This document shows positions 25,001-35,662 of a stretch of DNA of 64,000 nt, piece by piece. Position 1 is the stretch's first letter, and each line of letters opens with the position of its first letter. The stretch comes from Yamagishiella unicocca (lineage: Eukaryota > Chlorophyta > Chlorophyceae > Chlamydomonadales > Volvocaceae): the NCBI GenBank assembly GCA_003116995.1, contig BDSL01000031.1:124001-188000 (forward strand), in the 5' to 3' direction. The translations under genes and the position numbers were made by a program. The notes below the pieces were generated by a model, which saw only the letters and a program-made list of their open reading frames with translations, was not told where the DNA came from and ran no database searches.

Positions 25001-27672
25001 TTATCAGACTGATACCTTAGGGTGCACTGCTGTGCTCGCAGGGCGTGGCTCCGCCGCTGGTGCAGCTCATCACCGCCTGTCTGACACTGGACCCGAGCAG
25101 GCGCCCGAGCGCCAAGGACCTCCTCTGGCTGCCGTACTTTTGGGATGTCCAGCGCCTCAAAAGTGCGGTCGCCGCCGGCGCCGCCGCCAGCAGCTCCCCT
25201 CCAGCGGCACCAGTAGCCCGGGCGGCACGTGCTGCTGGCCCTCCTCCCGCAGCAGCGGCAGCTGGCGAGGAGGGCTCCGCCCCTGAGGAGGCCCTTGCCG
25301 TTCCCAACCGCCGCATTGAGCCCCAGGCCCCACCGTCATCGGCGGCTGCGATGCCCATAGCCATCAGCGCTTCCGCGGGCACTGGCGGGTCCATCATTAT
25401 TAGCGGCAGTGGTGGCGCTGTCAGCGGCAGTGACGCGTCTGTGCAGCCGCTGCCCAGATTTACCACGGACTCGTCTCTGGCCTCAGTTGCGGCTGCGGAT
25501 GGGCAGATGAGGTGTCCCTGGGGGAGCTCGCAGGGGATGGCCTCCCGGGCGAGCACCAGTTGGGCGGAGGCGGCGGAGGCGGAGGCGGCGGAGGTGGCGC
25601 AACTTGAGCAAGACAGAGGCAGCCTCACCTCCATGACGCCAACGCTCACGTCAGCAGGCCACCATGCAGCCACGGGAGAGGGAGTCAAGGGTGTTACTCC
25701 GAATGCCGCCAGTTGCCGGACAGGAGGTCTGCTGGTTCGAGCCATGAGCAGCCGGGCCGACGGCGGCGGCAGCGCGGGCATGGGCGGCAGAGGCTACCGC
25801 CAGCAGCGGGCCAACACGCTGCTAGGTGCCATCGATGCGTCTCGGCTGCTTGCAGTCGTCGCAGTCAGCGGCTTGGGTGTGCACCGCCGCTTCAGAAGCG
25901 GGCCGCTGTCCCCCAAGCCGGGGGCTGCTGGCATCAATGGCTTGCGTGGGCGAAGCGGCAGCAGCAGCCGGACCGGACTGCTGCGCTTCTTCCAACACCA
26001 GCAGCAGAACCACAAGCAGCACGGGCAGAGCCAGCAGCAGCGGCCTCCCACGCAGCAGGGTCAGGAGCGCCAGCCGGGTGGCACGCTGCTGCTGCTGCAG
26101 CGGCAGCAACGGCCGCCACCCCGACTGCAGCAGCTTGCGCTAGCGGCGCAATCGGAGGGCCGCGGGTCGTCCTCCGACGCGATGCAATCGGCGATTGGCG
26201 CGTTCCTGGAGGAGTCAGTTTCGCATGATAGTGGCGGGAGACTAGCGGCGGCATCCGCCGCCCTGGCGAGCGCGCCTTTGCTCCGAGTGTCCGCCCCCCA
26301 GCAGGTGGCGGCGCCACGGGTGCCACCGCCGCGAGCATCGAAGGAACCTATGTCGCGCCTCACCTATTCCGGCTGCAAGGCATACAGCGCGCAGCAGCAG
26401 CAACTTGAGCACACGTGGACCCGCGCTGCCTCGGCAGTGGCCGCGACGATGGCGAGCGGCACCAAACCCACCTGCAACCACGCCGGCCTAATCTCCTCCG
26501 TCTCAACGGCCACCCTGCGAACGAGTCAGCAGCAGCTGTCCGTCATCAACAGCCCTGCAGGCATGACGTCAGCTGTGCATTTTCGGTCGTCCATGGACGT
26601 GGCGCGCTGCCCTAGGGCGCCGCCGTCGCCGCCGCTGCGCCGCCGCACGCCAGCTGCATTTTTGGAGCCGCCGTCGTTCGTCCCGGCGGGCGCGTCTCAT
26701 CGCGCGGCGGTCCCTGCGGCCTCCGCGGGGCTGCTGCTTTTCACCACCACGTCGCTCCTGAGCACAACTGGCGGCGGCGAGCTGATGATGACGTCGTCCG
26801 AGATGGAGTTCCTGTCCTCGTCGGCTGCAGGAATGGCGACTGGTCCCCCAGGCCACGAAGCCCCCCTGGGCCGGGCCATGTCCTCTGCCGGGGTTGGCGC
26901 CAGCAGGACGGCGGCGCAGCAGCGGCGGCAAGGTGGCGGCACCTCATCGCCGCCGTTGCCGCCGACTACTGCTAGCGCTGCTGCCGCCGCCGCCGCCGTG
27001 GCGCGCACCTCCTCCGCTAGAGAGAGCCGCCGCTATGGTGCCACGGAGCTGGCGCCTGCCGCCGTACGCACAGCCAGCAGCAGCAGCAGCCAGCGGCTCT
27101 GCGAACCCCCGGTGACTGTTCGGTGTATCATGTCAAATCCAGCTTCCGCCACTTCCACCGCTCACGAGGCCCTGATCCGCGCGCCGTACGGCAGCCTCCA
27201 TCCGTACAACGCTGTGGCGCCGGTCCCACGAGTTGGTCTGGAGTCGGTGCCCGCCACCGCTGGGCGCCTGCTGGCGGCCGCCGTCTCTGCCGCCACCGCC
27301 GGCGGCCCGCCGCCAGTGCCGGCGACGAACCCACGTCGAGCCAGCAGCTTCGACAGAGGGAAGAGTAGGCTTATTGTGCGCAGCAGCGGCGATACCATCG
27401 CCTGCCGCCCAAGCGGCGTAAGCTTGGGTGGTGACAAGGTCAAGGGCCCCGAGGCAGCAGTAGTGCGAGCTATCGCCGCAAGGGAGCGGCAGAGCAGTGG
27501 CGGATGTGAAGGAAGTGATGGTGGGAGCCGCGAGCGCGGGTGCGGAAGCGCCGGCAGCAGCTGCGGCAGCGGCAAGAAGAGGGGCAAAGTTGCCGGACGC
27601 CTGTCGCGAGCCTTGCAGGCGTTGAAGCGCAGCTACAGGGCTCTCAAGGCCAAGGCTCTGAATGGGCTGTGA
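22003..27672 (+). CDS. CDKL-like Ser/Thr protein kinase, copy 3
   Basis: Seven phase-0 exons: 22003-22113, 22300-22422, 23017-23163, 23359-23457, 23664-23990, 24426-24668 and 25042-27672, giving 1226 residues. Kinase landmarks: AEGSYGDVYEC loop, Lys68 in [14 protein letters not shown] (Asp165), DFGFAR (Asp214), [13 protein letters not shown] (ending 269), [19 protein letters not shown] and [10 protein letters not shown]. The first loop glycine is Ala. A Gly/Asp-rich insert of about 30 residues separates [10 protein letters not shown] from DFG. Intron 2 starts with a standard GT, unlike copies 1 and 2. Intron 5 (23991-24425) contains a LINE 3' end. The tail of about 860 residues is rich in Ala, Ser, Gly and Gln, and carries [12 protein letters not shown] (26182-26217), GLLLFTTTSLLS and a basic end (LKRSYRALKAKALNGL). 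Function beyond protein kinase is not shown by the sequence. Confidence 0.87.
24166..24300 (-). mobile_element. LINE 3' end fragment inside intron 5 of kinase copy 3
   Basis: Contains the family A terminus in reverse (TGTAAGCCCGGGCGAGCCCA) followed by CCGTACGAGAAGACAGCCCTAGC and GGCGCCCCGAAAGGCACA, matching the copy at 11118-11395. It lies entirely between exons 5 and 6 and leaves both splice sites intact. Confidence 0.6.
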
Positions 27673-30374
27673 CAGCGGGATGTATGGCTGATTGGCAGGT
27701 GTCGACTGAGGGGGGGGTGTTGGTAATTTTCACCTCCCTCGCTCGTCTGCCCCATCATCCAGGTCGGTTGCTTGGCGAATGGTCGATCGATCGATGTGCC
27801 TCTCTCTCGGCTGCTCCGGCCTGACTGTGTGCCTTAAGGTCGTCGCGTTGTGGTCATCACGGCAGTCGTCATCATAAATGTTGCTTGCTTTCTGGTATGT
27901 GCATCCTTCCCGATTGTTCGATCGTCTTTATTTAGGTCCTCGTTTGTCGATTGATTTGTGGTTCTTGGCCAGCAGCCCGTGCTGCTTCCGAATGGACTAA
28001 AGAAGGTAGGGGCGCGAAGGCGACCTTGCCTGTGTCTCCCACATACACGCGCGGCCAACCTATACCTGGTTTTGCGCGAGCGATATACATGGACGTATAA
28101 TTGGGCGTATTAGCGGACGAACTTGAGCGCGTACGTCGCTCCGAAGTAGTGAGACGGTTGGGCGGGATCGACGTGCATGCAGGTGCCGGTCCCGCTGGCG
28201 ATGCCGACGCATATGCAAATGCGTCTACCGTACGTGTCAGCCAGCATTGCGCACGCAAAGATGACGTGTTTAAGGGAAAGCAGGGCTTGTACGCGTCCAT
28301 CGCGTGGCGATCTGGGCAAAAATGTATGTGTGGGTCCGCAGGGCAGGAATACGTACGTACAGGCGCTGTATGTACGTTGGCTGGGAACAGCTAGCCCTGA
28401 AGGCAAAGTGGAGGAATGAATGAATTTCCGGGGTAGGTGCTGTTTGTATTACGCTTGGCAATCAAGCAAACAAGTTATCGAACCGCCGGTCATACACGGC
28501 GGCGTCAAAGCAAAGGCGTCCGCGCCGATGAGTAGGATGGCGGGGAGAGCGAAGGCGGCGGGATTGCAAACTCCAGGGTCTGTACATTGAATTTTAAATC
28601 GAATCTGCGGGGAATCCATTTTTTGGTTTGACGGGGCATTCATGGTTTTTTCCAATCTACGGCGGGCAAGCGTCGGCCAGGGAGGGAGGGACGGAGGTGC
28701 TGAGGTTTTCGGCGGGTTTTCTGTCAACGAGGTTTTCGTCAACGCCTTCGCTGCTGGTCGATGACGAGCGCGCGGCAGGTGGTAGAATCCTATGGCATCA
28801 CTTGCTTTTCCAACAAAGATATACAAGCAATCGGTCAAGTCTTTTTAGCTAGTGCCTATCTGGATGGGTGGACTATGGGGATGGACCGGGTGGGATGGAG
28901 TTGCCTTTTGGACGTACGCGGCGAAGATGGGTAGAGGGAGCTAGGGCGCGGGCGCATTGGCATTAGGTGGGGGGGGCTAAGTGGCCTGATGGTGACGTGT
29001 ATGTGTCCAGCAGGCGCGCGCCTCCTCCTGTTCTGGGAGCGAGGTTGACTTGCGGATGTGCATGTCGTACATCGGCATTCGACACCTTCGGTTAAGCTCG
29101 ATTGCCTTCGGGACGTAATCGACAGCGGCTGATATGGATGCGTGGTGCGTGGTGTGCTTGGCGACATTTGGTGGAGCGAGTGCCGGGCAGGGCAGGGCAG
29201 GGCTGGTTGGTTGCTATGGCGCTGCTGATCAGCCTCATGAGGCGTGGCAGCCGGCCGACAGCGCGGGACGACTAGCTGCGAAATACAGTGGATGGCGCAT
29301 ATGTTTGGAACGCGTCATTGGATGCATGCATGGGCAATGTAAGTGCGTCACTGCTGCTGGCATTAGTACGCTCGCGCTCGCGCGTTGCCGCGGTTGATAT
29401 GTTTATATATAAACAGTGTCGCTCAAACGGTTTGCTTGATCGGCGGCCTTCGTCACGTGCCGCAATCATGCATGGTTGTATGTGCAGGTATGCAGGCGGC
29501 CCGGACGTCGCTAGGCACGTATTGTATGTCGGTTCTCGAACTGCAATCGGTTTGGCAACTGATTACGGGCTTGGCTGCTGGCTGCTGCTGGCCGTGCGTG
29601 TTTGCTAAAGGCATGGCCCAAATTCGAATCGATTCGTTCTATTGGCAGTAGGTATATATTTCAGCGGATTGTACGGCTCGCTCAGGCTTTGTCATACGTC
29701 GCGGAAGCACCATGTGGCGCTAATGCATTTAGGCTGGGTTGCTGGGATCTTGAAGCCAACGGCCCTGGTGGCCGATTTCGAGAAAATCGAGTTTGTCATT
29801 TTAGTGTGGCACTAAAGGGGAACGCGGGCAGTGGAAGATGGGAAGCATGTACTGCTTGAATGCCCACGAATTGCTTACTTGAGGGCGATTTCGGGAACAT
29901 TGCACAAGTAAGGGATGCTCAAGGCTATGACAACGGCGAAATTAGCGTGTGTATTTCATTTTCCAAATCGGCATAGACCGAGGGAATGCACGCTGACTAC
30001 CCATGCGGTTAGTGCAGTCAAGCGCATCTCCCCCTTGCTGTATTGCATTATGCGCGCCTCCAGGAAACCCGTAGGTCGGCTCTACTTGAGGGAGGCGAGG
30101 GGGCAGGGCTGGGGAGGAGGGGTAGCAGCAGCACAGCAGCGCGCGCGCGCCCCGTGAAGCACTTGGTTCGGCGGAACAGGACAGTATGTTCGGTGGAAGG
30201 GAACAGATCGTTTGGTGGAACAGGCTAGATAGTTATGCGGAAACAGAGCAGTTCGTTTACGGAACAAACTAGTTAATACGTCAGGGTCTCATTTTTCTTT
30301 CATCCATGCAAGTGCCGGAACAGTGACAAAACAGCAGCGACAAAACGGTGAAGGAACAGACAGAGCAAAATGGT

Positions 30375-30480
30375 GACAGGACATAATGAGAGGGACAGGA
30401 CATAATGAGAGGTTACGGTGTCCTTAAAAGCCCGGATGAGCCCAGGACAAAACAGTGACAAAACGGTTAGGCGCCGTTTC
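30375..30480 (-). mobile_element. LINE 3' end with duplicated tail
   Basis: The family A terminus appears in reverse (TTAAAAGCCCGGATGAGCCC). Its outer side is flanked by two copies of GACAGGACATAATGAGAGG (30375-30393 and 30394-30412). A short tandem tail at the 3' terminus is common in some non-LTR elements; that reading is inference. Confidence 0.5.
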
Positions 30481-31273
30481 CCGAGTGCGAACTGTTTGCG
30501 GGGATATGGACAGGACCTGGGAAGGCCCTACGTCTGCAACACGCTCATGCTCATACCTGCTCATATTATTGCCACGTACCTTGCTCTTCCGCTCGGTGCA
30601 CATCGCTACTAAACTATATAAGGTCACACTAAATTCATCCATCCGCGCTTATTTTCTGCAGCCCCCGTTCCCTATCGAGCCCACCTCATGCAATTAAGTT
30701 CCGACTTCCATTCCATTGATATTGTGTACTTGGGAAGCTGCCCTACATTAAAAGTGAGCTATTAGTGTCACTTACGGTAGCCATAATACAAGATGATCTG
30801 CCGGTAGTAATTACCGGTATATGCAATAGTAGCAAGAAGCGAAGTTTGATGCGAGGTACTAATGCAGGGTGTACATGCATAGACTGTCCTTAGCTTTCGT
30901 GCGAAAATATGTAACCGGCAATGATTGGACGGTTACCTGTTATTGAGGCCGTTAAAAGCGTATTAATTTCCTTGGGTTTTAGTCGAGGCGATGTCAATGG
31001 CCTCCAAACACGACTCGACTGTCCTGCCCTATCTATGGCAGTCCTAGCGGAGGTAGCTCCGCGGTTATCCGTACTCCCACGTTATCGTGTTCACAGGAGA
31101 TGAAGAGTGATCCCGGACTCTAATTCATCCCTACTTTGACCCCCGGTGGAGTCCTCGTTGAGTCCCGACACAGGCTTCAACACGTGATTCAACCCCCTTG
31201 CAAAACGGAAATGACAGTTTCGTCCGATGCTTTCCAGGGCAAATTCATATCGCAAGTGACACAAGAACAAGCT

Positions 31274-31420
31274 TTCCATGGGTCCCTGTAACCTGTCAAA
31301 TCTTGATGATTTAATGATAATGAGAGGTTACAGTGTCCTCAAGCCCGGGCGGACCCAGGACAAGAAGAAAGGCCCATGCGGGGCCTCACCATACGACAGC
31401 CGGGGCTGAAGCGCTGAACC
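31274..31420. mobile_element. Two repeat 3' ends meeting head to head
   Basis: A plus-oriented end GGGTCCCTGTAACC (about 31279) is followed within 60 bases by the minus-oriented family A end GGTTACAGTGTCCTCAAGCC (about 31325). The same GGGTCCCTGTAACC end occurs near 11032 and 49246. The two termini are near mirror images of each other, as expected for related elements inserted in opposite directions. Confidence 0.45.
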
Positions 31421-31981
31421 CAGCAGTTGCTTTGCCTAGGACGCATTCCCATGCTGCCCCGCTACCTCATGCATCGAAAAGTGTCGTAGCTACAGCAGAT
31501 GTGGCAGCCCGCTTGAGGCCTTCTTGCTGATTAGATTGGAGAGGCACACCTGGCCGTATGCCTGTCATCAGCGTACGTTGCTGGAGCTCCGAGCCTCACC
31601 GCACGCAAACTACGAGGCATTTATTTGGATGGCCGAACTTGCTTGCCTGTACTAGGGATCGGCTAGCGCAAAGGCACACACGTTGCAGCTTGGCTGGGCA
31701 TAAGCATGCATTCCCTAGCTAACATGGCGGTCTTACAATGCGTGCCACGCACGTAAGTGAGCAAGCGCCTGATTTCCCCTGTGTACCCGGCGTGGTCGCT
31801 TTTTGCCTTCGCCCTTGATTTGGTTATGTGCGGCCTGCGTTGTCCTGCAGCCGTTGTGCCCTCGCTGGGGCGGCGGGGCTAACCACTCGTGCTGGCAGCC
31901 CACTGCAACATGCATGCTGCACGTAAGTACCGAAGCAAAACATCGTTCGGTGAGTGTGTATGTAGGACACGAACATAGATG

Positions 31982-32033
31982 TATGGGACTAGGGACGGTA
32001 CTGAGGATATGGGACTAGGGACGGTACTGAGGG
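31982..32033. repeat. 26-base direct duplication
   Basis: TATGGGACTAGGGACGGTAC plus six bases is repeated immediately (31982-32007 and 32008-32033). Non-coding. Confidence 0.85.
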
Positions 32034-34051
32034 TATGGTGGAGAGGGTAGGGCTGATGGCGTAACCAACCCATCCAGTCTGCCGGAACCCTGGCTTACGA
32101 CGAGCAGATCGCACTGGGCCTTGCCAGCTTGCTTGCCTTATCAAGGGCAGCAGGAGAGAGGTAGAAAACCTATTTGACCCGACCACCGGCTCTGACAGTT
32201 GTTTCTTGTTTCTTTGCTACGTACTTCCCGCCTGCTGGTAGGTCAGTACGTGTCAGAGGCCCGGCCTGCATTCTGCATGCCTTCAGTGCTAGCCGTTGCT
32301 AGCACGTCTTTGTTACCTCACCTCACTTTCCGCCATCTACCGTACTTGGTGGTGGCCGGCACACGCTCCGCACGTTCAGCTCGACTGGCAGCGACAGCAT
32401 ACGCCGCGAAGATAGAAATCCGGCCTGTGCTTCTGCTATCTTGATACGTTTTGCTCGATGGCTGCGGCCAGTGCGTTCCGCTGGCGCCGTTTTTTGGTGT
32501 CGTAACGCCCCTTGACGCCCCTACCAGCCTACCTAGTGATACATTGGTACGAGTTAACAGGGGCCGCGAGGCCCGCGACGACGAAAGTGCTTTCAGGCCA
32601 TTATTCGTTTTCGCAGCGCTCGTAAGACTGCACCTCTGGGCGCTCATAGCGGTTGTTTGTTGCTTCCTCTGCCCAGCTCTGCCCATTTGACGGGGATACT
32701 TGTCAGCTTCGCGCGCTGATGCTGCAACGGATTTTCCGTTATTGTCACGAGCAGCATCAACCTCAGTTGTGTGTAAGTCGCATCCGAAGCCGTTGTTGGC
32801 CGTGCCTCGTTTGGAGTCGATAAGCAAGCTTTGAATTCCTCAGCGTTTGAATGTTTTGTTCTGTTGTCGCAAAACTGGCGTTATTGCATTGATCCTTGTG
32901 TTCGAAAAAGTCTAGCCGCGTGACTGGTAAGGTTCGCTTCGGAGCTGCGGTAGGGCGGATAAGAAGTTTGCCCATGCGATATGTTGCGATACCGGTACAG
33001 TATGAAATTTACTGTACTTCAGGCGGCTTCCGGTACTTCCCCTCATCTGCATACCACAGAATTTTTACAGCAAGATCATATCACAAGAACCAGCATGAAC
33101 GTAAATGAAATTTATATCCTTGCGTGCTGAGCGCCATGGTGCCGTGGACAGACCTCGCGGTGTCGCGGAGTCGCGGTCGGCAGTCGAGTCACTCTTTACA
33201 ATCATCTGAGTGTGACGAGACTGAATGTTGTGTTTGCATACACCCCCTTACCATATACACAAAGCATACGTTGCAATCTCCTACTGGTATATAGCCTCAT
33301 AGTCTTGCAATTTACCAACCCACCTGTTGCGTAGAGCTGCGTAGAACTTATGTCGCATGCTCAATGATTACGACGCTTAAGGGACCCAACATTAATTTCG
33401 GGGGTGAGTTTATTGCAACTTTGGCCTTGTGGCAGGCTTCTTGGCCCAACTGAGCAAGAAAGCAACGTTTGTCCACGACGTTCCCGATATACCTTTGTTG
33501 GCTCCAGTGTTGCCGAGATAGCACAGGGTCCGAGAGGCACCCCAAACTTACAATAAACATATGTTGCTGCTGAACAAATGTCCGTTGGGGAGATATTACG
33601 AAAATGTGAACCAGTGAACCGCCTTTAACTTGTAGATCTCGCGGAGTACTGAGTCCAAATAATCAATCCAGCTCTCTTTTCCCTCTGATTCTGGCTAGGA
33701 CGTCTAAATCCTCGAGTTCGCGCCGCTTCTGAACACTTGCCGTCGTGTCAGTAAACCATCAGCAACGCGTAGCAATTACAAGGTAACCGTTTGCATTCGT
33801 TTATCTGAATGTTGCATGACCTGTAGGACAGCGTCCTCTCGCATGCGGCTTCTGTTCCCGACTGCCTGCGCACCTGCGCACCAAGCAAGCAGAAGGCGTT
33901 GAGCCAAAGCTCCATTTGCATCTTGATATGCATGAATATGAGTGGTGATTAGCCTGGCAATTCCTCGCGTTGCGGTCTTCCCCGGTGACCCCTCCTTCCT
34001 CTCGCCCTCGCTACCCCAGAGTCACCCGCATGCTCTGGAGGGACTCGGGGC

Positions 34052-35293
34052 GGTTCTCCTGCAAGCCAAGGCGACGTGTATGAGTGCAGCAGACATACAT
34101 CAGCGACATTGAGCAGCGCTAGCAGCATCAGCGTTACGCGACTAGGCCAAGGCCTGCGTCAGCAAACCTTTACATGGCCACTGATAAGGGCCTAGCTGGG
34201 CATCACTTCGAGGTACACATCTACCTGTTGAAGGGATGCGATTGGCTGTTCACTACGCGCGTGCCCCGTTTGGATTGCCGTTCGCACGTCGTACCTTCAA
34301 GCTGCTGCCTGCCGCGTCCATATGTGCAGGTTGCCTCGAATCCCAAGGACGCCGCGTTTGTCTCACCCTACCGGTGCCGGCTGCTCGTCAGGCCCTGCGA
34401 AGTCGCTTGTTGGCCACGTGGCGGCAACATCGGTAGTGATGGCGCGGAGCATCAGGACGCCGCAATGCACACATCTGTGTTCGTAGTCACAGCAACGGCC
34501 GCGACGACAATGGTAGAACGGAGCTCGGCAGCGTCGCATGCTGGTCGTGATGGCAGCCGCAGGGGCGGCTGCCTGAGGTGCAACAGCTTTTCCGAGGGAC
34601 TGCTCGGCAGGCCCAGTAGCACCACCAGCAGCATCGGGCAGGCTACGGGTCCGGTCGCCGACCAACATCGCGCGCAGTCTGAAGATGCCGTGACTGCGTG
34701 CCACGCGGCGCTCAAGGTGTGATGTGCGAAGGAGTGAATGGGAGTGCAGACGAGGCAAACATAACACCGTTGTCGCGTGTCGCCTAGTGCTAACTCTGAA
34801 GCTTTCGAAGGCTACGCGTGTCGCCTAGTGCTAACTCTGAAGCTTTCAAAGGCTACGTGGTGATGGCCGTACCTCAGTCGCATAAGCTGTGTTGAACAGC
34901 AGCTTGCAGGGATGTGTTTTCAGACATTTGGAACATGTACAGCTTGCAAAGAAAATTGTACGGGCATCCGTGCATGCCGCGTATGGTTAACGGTTAGGCA
35001 AGTAAGGACGGCTAATTCGCTCTTCACATTCACTACTTGCTAGGGCACTAGGGCATGTATGCGTTCGCTCCAGCTCGCTCCTCCATTCGCCCCAGGCCGT
35101 CGGCAGCGAGATGTACGGCAACGCTTCGTACGGCGCTGAGCTGGCCACGAGCCGCCCGCTGCTCCCGGGCGGCACCGCCATCTTGCGCTTCGCGCCACCG
35201 CTCCCTGGAGCCCTGGAGGCGCGCCCGCCGCTGATCGGTGGGCTGCTGATGGAGCCGGTGGCGGTACGTGCTGCACGCGGCAGGCGGCTCAAG
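34052..35293 (+). pseudogene. Decayed kinase-domain half of CDKL-like copy 4
   Basis: Position 34052 begins GSPASQGDVYEC, matching the glycine-loop exon of copy 3 (AEGSYGDVYEC), but the following VAIKRF segment is gone. The equivalent of exon 6 is clear at 35096-35293, flanked by a usable acceptor and a CTCAAG/GT donor. It is 66 codons instead of 81 and reads MYGNASYGAELATSRPLLPG, so the [11 protein letters not shown] core with the invariant Asp has been deleted. No HRD catalytic loop, DFG or TRWYRAPE exon can be recognised between these points; an EHQDAAM stretch near 34447 is too weak to call. A 41-base tandem duplication (34774-34855) interrupts the region. A catalytically active product is therefore very unlikely. 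Confidence 0.6.
34774..34855. repeat. 41-base tandem duplication in the decayed part of copy 4
   Basis: Two adjacent copies starting CGCGTGTCGCCTAGTGCTAA lie at 34774-34814 and 34815-34855, differing at one base. This is a recent duplication in non-functional sequence. Confidence 0.85.
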
Positions 35294-35662
35294 GTGTGGA
35301 AGCGACGAAGAACGTCACTTGCTCGTTTTGGCCGTACTTGCCTGGTCATGTTAGTGTTCACCGGATGGTGGTGGGCTTAAGTGCCACGGGCCCCCTGAAG
35401 CGAGCAAGGATACCAACTTTGTTTGGTTAACGAAAAATGGGTTTCGGAGGGTTTCATCCGCCCTTGGCCTTCAGCGGATGTCCATCAGTGGCCTTCCAGT
35501 TGGTCACTTAGAGAGCGCGTTCTCCGGTTCCTGGCTGGGAGGCTGGTACCGCTAATGCGTGTATCTCGCTGTGTGTTTTGTCGCACCTGTCCGTTCATAT
35601 GCCTCTATATCCGTCTATCCATCCATCCATATATCCGTCAATTTACATGACCGCACACGCAG

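Larger units (their letters stand above)
27673..34051. other. Long intergenic spacer with repeats
   Basis: About 6.4 kb without a gene I can support. It contains a GATC microsatellite (about 27783-27796), a 19-base duplication (30375-30412) abutting a LINE end, two LINE 3' ends (about 30413-30480 and 31310-31420), and a 26-base duplication (31982-32033). Composition is lower in GC than the genes. Open frames are short and overlap on both strands without exon-like boundaries. Confidence 0.5.
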
